Assembly (NCBI RefSeq): GCF_008386505.1
Contig: NZ_VUNZ01000001.1
Coordinates: 1,178,001-1,242,000 of the forward strand
DNA: 64,000 nt
Origin: Chryseobacterium sediminis
GTDB lineage: Bacteria > Bacteroidota > Bacteroidia > Flavobacteriales > Weeksellaceae
Direction: 5' to 3'
The notes under the pieces were generated by a model. That model had not been told where the DNA came from, did not search any database, and saw nothing but the letters and a program-made list of their open reading frames with translations. The position numbers and the translations under genes were made by a program. Each line of letters opens with the position of its first letter. Within the stretch, counting starts at the first letter, position 1. Of the stretch, positions 50,711 through 60,019 are shown piece after piece.

Positions 50711-50950
50711 CTATGCTTCTTTAAACCATACCTGATTTTCTTTCATATAATTCTTCAGTTTTACCATCGTATTTTTCCCGAAACCATGAAGCTGCATAAT
50801 TTCTTTTTCGGAATAATCTGAAAGCTTTTCCAAAGAATTTATTTTTTCTTTTTCTAAGGCTCTTCTTGCAGGTATTGCAATAACCCCATGAAGAAATTCT
50901 TCTTTAGGGTCGTAATTAAAAGCATAAATGGAATTTAAACTCTTGGACAT
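50711..50950 (-). CDS. Helix-hairpin-helix protein resembling RNAP alpha-CTD
   Basis: The start is the ATG at 50950 (MSKSLNSIYAFNYDP). The 79-residue protein has IPARRALEKEKINSLEKLSDYSEKEIMQLHGFGKNTMVKLKNYMKE, a pattern strongly like the C-terminal domain of RNA polymerase alpha, including the NSLEKLSDYSEKEI...LHGFGKNT stretch. Stand-alone alpha-CTD-like proteins might bind DNA or regulators. It lies in the cluster of SRPBCC/VOC genes, which is typical in my recollection of Chryseobacterium genomes. Confidence 0.75.
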   Translation of the reverse strand: MSKSLNSIYAFNYDPKEEFLHGVIAIPARRALEKEKINSLEKLSDYSEKEIMQLHGFGKNTMVKLKNYMKENQVWFKEA

Positions 50951-50985
50951 GATAACTAAATTGATCATGGCTACAAAAAATATTG

Positions 50986-51399
50986 TTAATGATTCTCAAC
51001 ATACTTGTGGAAATTATTAAGAATAGCATACCAGCCATCTCGCTGCATTTCCACAGAATTTTGTTTTTCCGGATCGAAAATTTCAATAACTTTCGTTGTA
51101 TTTTCATCTATTTTATCGAAAACAACTTCTACTTTCCGTCCGTCCTCCATATGATATTTGATAACCTCGTGAGGTATAATTTCATCATAAACTCCTTCAA
51201 AATCAAATCCGAAACTTTTGTCTTTCGCTTCCATTCTGTTTTTGAATTTGCCTCCTACTTTCAGATCATTTTCAGAACTAGGGCATTGCCAGCTTTCGTG
51301 GGCAAAATTCCATTTTGTGATATGTTTTGGCTCATTGAAATAATTCCAGACCTTTTCAACGGGAGCTAAAATTGTAATGTCTATTTTAATTGGATCCAT
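50986..51399 (-). CDS. SRPBCC (START-like) family protein
   Basis: This 137-residue protein starts MDPIKIDITILAPVEKVWNYFNEPKHITKWNFAHESWQCPSSE. It has the AHSA1-like E-F-R/M-E-x-K pattern (KFKNRMEAKDKSFGFDFEGVYDEII) and a C-terminal helix. It is the third SRPBCC copy in this region and likely binds an unknown small hydrophobic ligand. It lies 35 bp upstream of the alpha-CTD-like gene. Confidence 0.87.
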   Translation of the reverse strand: MDPIKIDITILAPVEKVWNYFNEPKHITKWNFAHESWQCPSSENDLKVGGKFKNRMEAKDKSFGFDFEGVYDEIIPHEVIKYHMEDGRKVEVVFDKIDENTTKVIEIFDPEKQNSVEMQRDGWYAILNNFHKYVENH

Positions 51400-51486
51400 A
51401 GTTCTAATTTTTTTACAGTTTGAATTTTGAATAAAGAGCTGCCCAAAAAGATGGGCACCTCTTTTTATGATTAGTTAAATATAAGA

Positions 51487-51918
51487 TTATTTTGCGTATT
51501 CATCATTATAGTTCACCATCCAATGAACACCATATTTATCCTGAAAGCATCCGAAATAGTCTCCCCAAAACTGATCTTCAATCGGCATTTCTACATTTCC
51601 GCCATCAGAAAGTTCTTTAAAGATTCTGTCGGCTTCACTTCTGGAATCCGGAAAAACAGAAACATAATTATTGTTTCCTACAGTAAGGGTCTGTCCAAAA
51701 CCCGGTACGATATCTGATGCCATTAAAAGGTCACCTCCGATAGGCAAAGCGATGTGCATTACTCGGTTTTTTTCTTCTTCTGAAAGGTTTTCTGTACCGG
51801 GAGCATTTCCCATTTTATGAATTCCTCCGACGAATTCACCACCAAAAACTGTTTTGTAAAAATTGAACGCTTCTTCAGCTGTTCCATCAAAATTTAAGTA
51901 CGGATTTAATTTAGCCAT
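51487..51918 (-). CDS. VOC family protein (PhnB type)
   Basis: This 143-residue protein begins MAKLNPYLNFDGTAEEAFNFYKTVFGGEF and shows PIGGDLLMASDIV, VFPDSRSEADRIFKELSDGGNVEMPIEDQFWGDYFGCFQDKYGVHWMVNY, the typical PhnB-like VOC sequence. It probably works as a dimer binding a metal or small ligand. The substrate is unknown. Confidence 0.9.
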   Translation of the reverse strand: MAKLNPYLNFDGTAEEAFNFYKTVFGGEFVGGIHKMGNAPGTENLSEEEKNRVMHIALPIGGDLLMASDIVPGFGQTLTVGNNNYVSVFPDSRSEADRIFKELSDGGNVEMPIEDQFWGDYFGCFQDKYGVHWMVNYNDEYAK

Positions 51919-52009
51919 GATTTTTAATTTTAAAGTTATTATTATAAGATATCGTTTCTACTATTGATCCATTAAGGATTAATTAATTTAGTATGAATTA
52001 CAAAAAAGC

Positions 52010-52786
52010 TTAATGGGTTAAAAATTTTTCTACTTCTCTGACGGTAAAGTCTATTAAGTTTGCATCAATACTTCCGTCAAAATCGGGCATCATATAAACA
52101 CCATGAGTTGCGGGAAGTATCATTAACCGTGAGTTTTTTACCAGGCGCCACATCGCTGCAGCATGCTCCGGTTTCATCACATCCTGATCACCACTGATGA
52201 ATAATACAGGTGATTGTATGGAACTCAATACCTCATCATCCCAGTCTTCAAACGTCTGCATCCTTTTGCAGTCTTTCTCAAAAAGGTTTTCCAGTTTTGA
52301 AAAATCCGGATTGAGATTTAAGAAATTAATTTTAAAAGGTTCCGGCATTGATTCAAAAGTAGCTTCCTGCATTCCTTCAAAAAAGCCGTCTATCATTCCG
52401 TTTCTTTTATAAAATGCTGAGGCTACGACCAGTTTTTCAACAATTCCCGGATGACGATGGGCAATCTGCATTACTGTACTTCCACCGTTGCTGAATCCCC
52501 AGAAGGAAGCTTTTCCAATGTTTAATTCTGCTAAAAGTCCGGCAACATCGTCAGCGTCCTGTTCAAAGGTTTCAGGAATATCACGGTGTTCACTGCGTCC
52601 GTGGTTTTGCAGATCTATCCCTATGAGTTGGAACTTGTCTTCCAGTCTTGCAATGACTTCTTTAAAATCATACAGAATGGAAGAACCTCCGCCATGAATG
52701 AGAACCAACGGTTTTCCGGACCCATAGATCTCGTAATACAATTGGATTCCGTTGACTTTTTTATAGCCTTTTTCTACTGGACTCAT
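52010..52786 (-). CDS. Alpha/beta-fold hydrolase
   Basis: This 258-residue protein has the oxyanion loop LVLIHGGGSSILYDF, nucleophile Ser in GFSNGGSTVMQIA (residue about 98), Asp in FISGDQDVMKPEHA and His in LPATHGVYMM. The order and lengths fit small esterase- or dioxygenase-like alpha/beta hydrolases with a short cap. It begins 2 bp after the upstream DinB-like gene (52789), so the two form an operon. The substrate is unknown. Confidence 0.9.
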   Translation of the reverse strand: MSPVEKGYKKVNGIQLYYEIYGSGKPLVLIHGGGSSILYDFKEVIARLEDKFQLIGIDLQNHGRSEHRDIPETFEQDADDVAGLLAELNIGKASFWGFSNGGSTVMQIAHRHPGIVEKLVVASAFYKRNGMIDGFFEGMQEATFESMPEPFKINFLNLNPDFSKLENLFEKDCKRMQTFEDWDDEVLSSIQSPVLFISGDQDVMKPEHAAAMWRLVKNSRLMILPATHGVYMMPDFDGSIDANLIDFTVREVEKFLTH

Positions 52787-52788
52787 CG

Positions 52789-53313
52789 TTAATACTTAAG
52801 ATTTTCGTCCACATCATATTTCATTCCGGGATAGTTCAGAATCCTGCGCATGAGACCTATCTGTCCGCAGAGATAATCTTCACGGCCGATACACATCCCC
52901 ACAAAATTGAGTTTTGTTTCTTTTATGAAGGGAATATTCATTCCTATTTCAAATATTTCATCCAGTTCTTCATCCGTTACTTCATGAAGCCTCTGGTATA
53001 CTTTAGCGGAAATTTTATGAAAGTTTTCTTTTAATTCAGCTAAAGTTGGATATTTAAAGCTTTCATCCAGTGCTTTTCCCTGGAAAAATAAATCGCTGTA
53101 AGGGTCTTCTTCCTGTATTCCAAGCACCCAGCCTAAGCCATAGCGCATGTTGACAAAATTCCCTGCCATCCATACAATATGGTTGGTTTTATTTTCAATT
53201 CTTTTCAATGCATCTTCTTCCGAAATGCCGTCCAAAACATTCATAAAGCTTTGGGAATGCATTCTGTAAGCCGGAATAACGAGTTCCATTTTTTTTGATT
53301 TTGGTGTGTCCAT
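52789..53313 (-). CDS. DinB-like superfamily protein
   Basis: This 174-residue four-helix protein contains HIVWMAGNFVNMRYGLGWVLG, with a metal-binding His position as in DinB/YfiT-like proteins, and ends in IGREDYLCGQIGLMRRILNYPG, the third helix motif of the family. DinB-like enzymes are metal-dependent thiol transferases or hydrolases of unclear substrate. It is directly upstream of the alpha/beta hydrolase. Confidence 0.8.
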   Translation of the reverse strand: MDTPKSKKMELVIPAYRMHSQSFMNVLDGISEEDALKRIENKTNHIVWMAGNFVNMRYGLGWVLGIQEEDPYSDLFFQGKALDESFKYPTLAELKENFHKISAKVYQRLHEVTDEELDEIFEIGMNIPFIKETKLNFVGMCIGREDYLCGQIGLMRRILNYPGMKYDVDENLKY

Positions 53314-53340
53314 TTTAATTAGAGATTAGAAGTTAAAGGG

Positions 53341-53497
53341 TAAAGGGTTGGATAAACGCAAAGGCGCAAGGTTTCTACAAACTGCGGGTTTTTAAGGCGC
53401 GAGAATTTTATCTTCGATAAAATTGCACTCTTCTAAAAAGAGTATGGAAAAATTTGACAGTTCATTTGTCATTCCGAGCAAAGCAAGGAATCTAAAA
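53341..53497. repeat. Intergenic repeat mosaic, copy 4
   Basis: It has 'AAACGCAAAGGCGCAAGG', 'TTTTAAGGCGCGAGAATTTT' with ATCTTCGATAAAATTG, and GTCATTCCGAGCAAAGCAAGGAATCT at the right end. These match copy 2 module by module in the same order. Confidence 0.75.
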
Positions 53498-53502
53498 ACA
53501 CA

Positions 53503-53964
53503 TTATTTTATTGCACCCGGTTTTCCTAAAATTCGGCGGAGATAACCCAGTTGTCCGCTGTGGTAAATTTCATGAAGGCTTAGCGTTGAAATATCTTTCA
53601 CCATTTCAGGTTTAAAACTGTTAAGGGTATTAAGTTTCGCTTCCAGTCTGTCCTGAGATTGTTTCAAATAGGATTTTAAATCTTCAAAGCTGACCAATTC
53701 GTCTTTCCGGTCCAAAGGAATTTCCCCTCTGTTGTAGCAGGAAAACTTTTCAATGTCCCAAACGGATTCTTCACCTAGAATATTCAGAAATGGATTTCTG
53801 ATGTGGATTAAATGGCCCAGAATCCAATTCATACAATTAGCTTCACCATTAGGAAAAATCATAGATTCTTCATGGGTAATGCCGTCAATATTCAAAGAAA
53901 TCACCTGATAGTTACTGACAACCTGATTCTTAATCAATTCTATATCGTTTGATATTGTTTCCAT
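53503..53964 (-). CDS. DinB family protein
   Basis: This 153-residue protein begins METISNDIELIKNQVVSNYQVI and carries the DinB metal residues in NWILGHLIHIRNPFLNILGE and LHEIYHSGQLGYLRRILGK. It is a second DinB paralogue 190 bp from that at 52789, on the same strand, with the repeat mosaic between them. Function in thiol-dependent detoxification is inferred from the family. Confidence 0.88.
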   Translation of the reverse strand: METISNDIELIKNQVVSNYQVISLNIDGITHEESMIFPNGEANCMNWILGHLIHIRNPFLNILGEESVWDIEKFSCYNRGEIPLDRKDELVSFEDLKSYLKQSQDRLEAKLNTLNSFKPEMVKDISTLSLHEIYHSGQLGYLRRILGKPGAIK

Positions 53965-53997
53965 TGGATATGTAATTAATAAGTGAATGATAATACG

Positions 53998-54408
53998 TTA
54001 TTCTGCGGGCATCTGAGATACGTCTCCATGCATTACTTCCCACTGATGACCGTTGATATCGGCAAAACTGCTTTGATACATCCATCCGTAATCTACAGGT
54101 TCTCCATATTTTGAACCTCCGTTTCCAATGGCTGTTTTTACCATCTGATCTACTTCTTCACGGCTGTTTACCCCAATGGCAAGAAGTACCTGAGTAGTAT
54201 CTCCTTTTGCAAAAGGTCTGTTCGTAAAGGTCTGGAAGAAATCTTCTTTTAGAAACATGGTATAAATATGATTTTCTTTCATGACCACACATATTGCCTT
54301 ATCGTTTGAAAACTGTTCATTGATAGAAAATCCAAGCTCTGTCCAGAATTCTCTGGTTTTTTGTACGTCTTTTACTGGTAAATTGACGTAGATATCTGTA
54401 ATGTTCAT
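53998..54408 (-). CDS. VOC family protein (glyoxalase/lactoylglutathione-lyase type)
   Basis: This 136-residue protein begins MNITDIYVNLPVKDVQKTREFWTELGFSINEQF and shows the VOC betaalphabetabetabeta repeat, with VDYGWMYQSSFADINGHQWEVMHGDVSQMP at the end. It is a close paralogue of the protein at 54506, both with IYVNLPVKDVQKT and SREEVD. Substrate unknown; typically a thiol- or electrophile-detoxifying enzyme or ligand-binding protein. Confidence 0.9.
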   Translation of the reverse strand: MNITDIYVNLPVKDVQKTREFWTELGFSINEQFSNDKAICVVMKENHIYTMFLKEDFFQTFTNRPFAKGDTTQVLLAIGVNSREEVDQMVKTAIGNGGSKYGEPVDYGWMYQSSFADINGHQWEVMHGDVSQMPAE

Positions 54409-54505
54409 TTTGTAATTTTTAGTGGTGATTATAATCCAAAATTACCAAGGTATGGTAAGAATGTGCTTGTCATAGGACAAGATTTCATTTTTATTTGGAT
54501 TTAAA

Positions 54506-54913
54506 TTATTCTGTCGGCATTTTAGACATATCAGCAAAAGTAATATTCCAGCCGTGACCGTCCGGATCCCAGAAAGAGTTCTGATACATCCATCCGTAAT
54601 CCTGAGGTTCTTCATGCTGCCACGCTCCGTTTTCTACAGCAGTTTTTACTATTTTATCTACTTCTTCACGGCTGTCTAAGCCTACTGCTACAAGAACCTG
54701 ACTGGTATTTTCTTTGGCAACAGGTTTATTGGTGAAGGTCATAAAATAATCTTCTTGCAGAAACATGACATAGATGGTATCATTCAAGACAACGCAGGTT
54801 GCTTTATCATCAGAGAATTGTTCATTAACCGAAAAACCAACCCTGGTCCAGAATTCTTTTGTTTTCTGTACATCTTTTACCGGAAGGTTCACATAAATTT
54901 GATTGACTTTCAT
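54506..54913 (-). CDS. VOC family protein, tandem paralogue of the 53998 gene
   Basis: The start is the ATG at 54913 (MKVNQIYVNLPVKDVQKT), matching its paralogue; the 14 upstream in-frame residues are probably leader. The 135-residue product keeps all features of the neighbour, including DPDGHGWNITFADMSKMP. It is 97 bp upstream of the paralogue and 77 bp after a Crp/Fnr regulator. Confidence 0.9.
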   Translation of the reverse strand: MKVNQIYVNLPVKDVQKTKEFWTRVGFSVNEQFSDDKATCVVLNDTIYVMFLQEDYFMTFTNKPVAKENTSQVLVAVGLDSREEVDKIVKTAVENGAWQHEEPQDYGWMYQNSFWDPDGHGWNITFADMSKMPTE

Positions 54914-54990
54914 TTTTTGTAATTTTAGTGTTAATCTGTTATCCAAAATTACCAAGGTGCCATGAAAATCAACTTGTCATAAGGCAAGAT

Positions 54991-55581
54991 TTAATTTTTC
55001 TTAGGATGGGAAACTATTTCTTTACGGATACGGCTCAAAGAAGTGTCTGTAACTCCCAGATAGGAAGCAATCTGCTTCAGTGGTGCAAATTGTATGACTT
55101 TAGATTTCTGTTCCAGCAGATTAAGATATCTTCTGGTTGCTGAAAGGGTAAACATTTCTACGGAGCGCTGTTTGTAAGCAAAAAGTTCCTTAGACATCCA
55201 TGATCTTCCCCATTCTCTGAGGTTTGGTATTTTATGGAATAGCTCCTGAAACGTATCATAATCCAATCTCCAGCACTCACAGTCTGTAATACAAACGATA
55301 TTTTCCTGAGAAGGAATTCTTTGAAACATTGATAAGACCTCAATAATCACTTCATTCTCCGTGAAAAAATGGGTGGTTACTTCATTCCCGTTGAAATCAT
55401 TCACATACGAACGTGCCAGCCCACTCTCCAGAATGTAGTATTCATTGGCTGTTTTTCCTTCTTCAAGAATAAAATCACCTTTCTGGAAAGATGTTTTTTC
55501 ATGAGCCTGAAATATTTCAGCAAGCTCTTCAGGGAAAAAGAAAGGAAAATCATAGCAGATTTCTAAGGCTTGATTGGTCAT
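54991..55581 (-). CDS. Crp/Fnr family transcriptional regulator
   Basis: The start is the ATG at 55581; the next in-frame codon upstream is a TTG. The 196-residue protein has a cyclic-nucleotide-binding-like domain (KTSFQKGDFILEEGKTANEYYILESGLARSYVNDFNGNEVTTHFF) and a C-terminal winged helix with LKQIASYLGVTDTSLSRIRKEI. The lack of FNR-type Cys implies another signal. It precedes the two VOC genes on the same strand and is a candidate regulator of them. Confidence 0.9.
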   Translation of the reverse strand: MTNQALEICYDFPFFFPEELAEIFQAHEKTSFQKGDFILEEGKTANEYYILESGLARSYVNDFNGNEVTTHFFTENEVIIEVLSMFQRIPSQENIVCITDCECWRLDYDTFQELFHKIPNLREWGRSWMSKELFAYKQRSVEMFTLSATRRYLNLLEQKSKVIQFAPLKQIASYLGVTDTSLSRIRKEIVSHPKKN

Positions 55582-55749
55582 TGGTGTCAATTTTTTAAGT
55601 CTTTAAAAATAAAATTTTTAATTGAATTAAGAGCAAGAAATATTAAACAAAGAGCTTAATAATTTTATAAAAAAGTGGATACCACACTGAAACAAAAGAG
55701 ATTTACAGGTTAATATTTTTTAAACAGCTATTTAAAAAATACTATCTCT

Positions 55750-55806
55750 GACCACCCCGTCAAAAATTCTTTGAATTTTTGCCACCCCTCCACAGGATGG
55801 GAATGA
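55750..55806 (+). repeat. Copy of an interspersed repeat with inner palindrome
   Basis: GACCACCCCGTCAAAAATTC leads into a 21-bp palindromic core (CAAAAATTC, TTT, GAATTTTTG) and GCCACCCCTCCACAGGATG. I recall many copies of related sequence in Flavobacteriia genomes. It is the only copy seen here. Confidence 0.5.
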
Positions 55807-55854
55807 CTGTTTGCCGATTATAGTAATTGTAAGCTTTTTACAGGAAATATTTTT

Positions 55855-57066
55855 TTAAAACAGGGAAAGCTGTATAGATTTTGGAGTGCTGGGTTTCTGA
55901 GCATCTCCGAATACGGTCTTTCCGCCAAAACGCCATGAATTTTGTCTTTCTTCTTCAATCACCTGCTGAATATCAAAATCCGGAGTAAAGTCTTTTTCTG
56001 CAGCGGTTACAATCTGGTGAAGCTTATTTAACGAATTCAATTTATCAGAATTTCCCAATTTTGATTTTTCTATTCCTTTTCTGAGAATGCTGATACTTTC
56101 ATCATAGGTATTAACAGGAACGGGAAAAGGGTGTCCGTCTTTTCCTCCATGAGCAAAGGAAAACCTTGCCGGATCGGCAAATCTTGACGGCGCACCATGA
56201 ATTACTTCACTTACCAAAGCTAATGACTGCATGGTTCTTGGCCCTACTCCTTCCAGCATCAGCAAATCTTCAAAGTTCTGTGGCTGCTGTTCCCTGGTCA
56301 CATATAAAAGCGCTCCCAGTCTTTTCAAATCTACATCAGAAGCCTGAACATCATGATGGGCAGGAAGGATCAATCTTGCAAAATCTTTCATCACTTCTGC
56401 TGAATCTGTATGGGAAATATCCAAAATTCCTTTTCTGTTCTCTGAAGCTTCGGTATCGGTAAGGTTAAGAATCTTTCCTCTTGAAATTCCGTTGATCCCT
56501 GTATGAGGCTGCTCTACAAATGATGTGATGTTTTCGGAATGCCAGTGATAACGTCTTGCAGTTCCGTCTGACTCATGCATTCCCTGCTGAATAACGCTCC
56601 AGTTTCCGTTATCCGAAAGAATAAAATTGTGCAGATACAGTTGATACCCATCCTGAATGGCTGTATTATCTACTTTTGCAGAAAGTTTACTGGCCCTCAC
56701 CAGATCTGTCCCGTTGAGTCCGGTTTTATCTGCAATTTTAATTAATTCTGATGGTGTTTCGCGGGAGAATTTCCCTTTTCCCCCACAAATATAAAGTCCC
56801 AGAGATTGTGAATTGGGATTAATGGAACGTTTCAGCGCTCCCATGACAGAAGTGGTAATTCCTGAAGAATGCCAGTCCATTCCCATTACAGCCCCAAAAC
56901 TCTGAAACCAGAACGGATCTGCAAGACGGCGCAATACTTCATCTTTACCGTAATCCATGAGAATTACTTCGATAATGGAAAGTCCCAGCACAGACATACG
57001 TTCATACAGCCATGGCGGTACTTTGCCATAGTGAAGAGGTAAATCTGCTGTTCCTGAACGTTTCAT
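55855..57066 (-). CDS. DUF763 domain-containing protein
   Basis: This 403-residue protein starts MKRSGTADLPLHYGKVPPWLYERMSVLGLSIIEVILMDYG, the N-terminus of DUF763. Further conserved parts include AVMGMDWHSSGITTSVMGALKR, YICGGKGKFSRETP and LMLEGVGPRTMQSLALVSEVIHGAPSRFADPARFSFAHGGKDGHPFPVP. The GVGPRT stretch is helix-hairpin-helix-like, which hints at nucleic-acid contact. No experimentally defined role is known to me. It is the last gene behind the TetX-like monooxygenase on this strand. Confidence 0.92.
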   Translation of the reverse strand: MKRSGTADLPLHYGKVPPWLYERMSVLGLSIIEVILMDYGKDEVLRRLADPFWFQSFGAVMGMDWHSSGITTSVMGALKRSINPNSQSLGLYICGGKGKFSRETPSELIKIADKTGLNGTDLVRASKLSAKVDNTAIQDGYQLYLHNFILSDNGNWSVIQQGMHESDGTARRYHWHSENITSFVEQPHTGINGISRGKILNLTDTEASENRKGILDISHTDSAEVMKDFARLILPAHHDVQASDVDLKRLGALLYVTREQQPQNFEDLLMLEGVGPRTMQSLALVSEVIHGAPSRFADPARFSFAHGGKDGHPFPVPVNTYDESISILRKGIEKSKLGNSDKLNSLNKLHQIVTAAEKDFTPDFDIQQVIEEERQNSWRFGGKTVFGDAQKPSTPKSIQLSLF

Positions 57067-57149
57067 TTTGTTTTTAAAATGTAAAGGTAAGTTTTATTCA
57101 TCTTAGTATTAAATGATCAGGATCATTAATTGTATCATTGAATCATCAA

Positions 57150-58295
<1,146 letters not shown>

Positions 58296-58329
58296 TTATT
58301 ATGTCACAAAATTCAGGAATACTATTGTA

Positions 58330-59163
58330 TCAGGCTTGTACAAATGCGACAAAATCATTGCTTAAAGTTTGTCTTCTTTTTCTTGCTTCTCTTGCAAAAG
58401 CTGCGGGTGTAGAACCGCTGTATCGTTTAAATTCTCTGCTTAAGTGAGATTGATCAGTATATCCAAATTCCTGTGCAAGTGCAGCAATAGAAACCTCAGG
58501 AGCGTGCCATAAACGGTTTCTGATCTGTTCAAAACGCATAATTCCGGATACATCTTTTACAGTATGTCCTGAAGACTGCTTGAATTTTCTTTCTAATGTC
58601 CGCACTGTTGTATGTGCTGAATCAGCGACTTGATGTACCGGTATAGCTCCGTAGTTTTTTCTCAAGGCTGCACCGGCTTTGAAAAGAAGACTGTCTGCTG
58701 CAATAAGTGAATGTAATTTCAGAAAATATTGTTCTAAATTGGAAATTGCTTCCTCTATTTTACCAGTAGTGATGAGATCATTTAATACAGATTGAAGCTC
58801 TGCAACAGGATGTTCAAACTGATGAACCCCATTATCCGTTTTTTCTGATGACAATCCCAACAAATCAAAAACGGCCCAGGGAAAACATCTGATCCCGATA
58901 ATTTCCAATTGATTTTGAGCATAAAAAAGCGCAGGCTGATTGAGCAGTCCCATGATAAACGGAGAAGGCAGAGCCTGTGGAGTTCCGTGATGAGAAATAC
59001 TGCATCCACTTCCAAAATGAAAAATAATTTCAGCATAACCATCAGGCATCACCGTAAATCCGGACTGTTGTTTACCATAATCTCTTCTGTTATACCAGAA
59101 ACATTGTATGGTATCCTTAAGTTCTTCCGGAACCTCAAATTCCTGATGTATATTTGAAAACAT
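58330..59163 (-). CDS. AraC family regulator next to the TetX-like gene
   Basis: This 277-residue protein has an N-terminal domain of DUF6597 type (FWYNRRDYGKQQSGFTVMPDGYAEIIFHFG) and a C-terminal AraC HTH (VSIAALAQEFGYTDQSHLSREFKRYSGSTPAAFAREARKRR). It lies directly upstream of the TetX-like gene on the same strand with 49 bp between, and downstream of two VOC genes by 7 bp. Autoregulation and control of the monooxygenase are inferred from position. Confidence 0.9.
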   Translation of the reverse strand: MFSNIHQEFEVPEELKDTIQCFWYNRRDYGKQQSGFTVMPDGYAEIIFHFGSGCSISHHGTPQALPSPFIMGLLNQPALFYAQNQLEIIGIRCFPWAVFDLLGLSSEKTDNGVHQFEHPVAELQSVLNDLITTGKIEEAISNLEQYFLKLHSLIAADSLLFKAGAALRKNYGAIPVHQVADSAHTTVRTLERKFKQSSGHTVKDVSGIMRFEQIRNRLWHAPEVSIAALAQEFGYTDQSHLSREFKRYSGSTPAAFAREARKRRQTLSNDFVAFVQA

Positions 59164-59170
59164 GGCTTTA

Positions 59171-59575
59171 TTAATCGTGAGAGTACAGTTTTAGATCTTT
59201 ATGCTTTGCTTCATCGTATTCTTCTTCAAAGGTAATTTTATTTCCAAAAGGATCAATTACAGTAAAGGATACGGATCCGTAAAACGTTTTTTCAAGTCCC
59301 GGACGGTTGTATTTGTATTTTTTATCAATGAGTTCTTTATGATATTGAGGAACCCCTTCACCCCAAATGGCAATTCTCGTCCCAGGTGTTCCGTCTCCGT
59401 GATGTTCGCTTAAGTGGAAAATCATGTTCTCTCTTTTCACTTCCATATAAACGGGAGTATTTTCATCAAAATAATGCTCCCAGACGATCTCAAATCCCAG
59501 CCAGTCTACATAAAATTCTTTTGTTTTCTGATAATCAAAGATTCTTAAAATAGGAATAATACGTTCTGCTTTCAT
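59171..59575 (-). CDS. Glyoxalase superfamily protein (bleomycin-resistance-like)
   Basis: This 134-residue protein begins MKAERIIPILRIFDYQKTKEFYVDWLGFEIVWEHYFDENTPVY and contains HLSEHHGDGTPG, the signature of the bleomycin-resistance-like VOC subgroup, and FTVIDPFGNKITFEEE. It may bind a drug or a small electrophile. It lies 7 bp before the AraC gene and 11 bp after another VOC gene, in one transcript. Confidence 0.9.
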   Translation of the reverse strand: MKAERIIPILRIFDYQKTKEFYVDWLGFEIVWEHYFDENTPVYMEVKRENMIFHLSEHHGDGTPGTRIAIWGEGVPQYHKELIDKKYKYNRPGLEKTFYGSVSFTVIDPFGNKITFEEEYDEAKHKDLKLYSHD

Positions 59576-59586
59576 TGTAAGGTAGT

Positions 59587-59934
59587 TTATTGGTGAGACA
59601 GTATATTGATCAGCTTCTGAAATGGATCTTTAACAAAAAACCTGCGAACGCCCCATTCTTCATTAGTCAGTTCGTAAGTGATTTCAAAGCCTGCATTTTT
59701 CATTTTATCGTAGATTTCATCTACATTATCTACTTCAATGGAAAGATCGGGCACCTCGGTATCATTTCCGCCCTGTTCAGCAAAGCTGATCTGAATTTTT
59801 GCTTCTTCATCGTTCCCCAATGTTTTAATCCAGCCATGATCCATCAAAACATCCAGTTCCAGAATGTCCTGATAAAACTGATTGGCTCTGGAAAGATCAT
59901 TCGTTTTGATATTGGCTACGATTCTTTTTACCAT
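59587..59934 (-). CDS. VOC family protein
   Basis: This 115-residue protein begins MVKRIVANIKTNDLSRANQFYQDILELDVLMDHGWIKTLG and ends WGVRRFFVKDPFQKLINILSHQ, a one-domain VOC protein. It is first in the run VOC, VOC, AraC, TetX-like and DUF763 on the minus strand, all with short gaps. Substrate unknown. Confidence 0.88.
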   Translation of the reverse strand: MVKRIVANIKTNDLSRANQFYQDILELDVLMDHGWIKTLGNDEEAKIQISFAEQGGNDTEVPDLSIEVDNVDEIYDKMKNAGFEITYELTNEEWGVRRFFVKDPFQKLINILSHQ

Positions 59935-59950
59935 TTTGCAGTAATTTTTT

Positions 59951-59994
59951 CATTAAAAAAGCCTTGTGAAATTACATAAAATTTCACAAGGCTT
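59951..59994 (-). terminator. Rho-independent terminator of the alpha/beta hydrolase gene
   Basis: A 15-bp perfect stem (59959-59973 with 59980-59994, loop 6) is followed on the minus strand by TTTTTTAATG. It lies 26 bp after the stop at 60020. The same AAGCCTTG start appears in the terminator at 61381. Confidence 0.85.
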
Positions 59995-60019
59995 AATAAA
60001 TATTGTGTTGTATTTTGTA

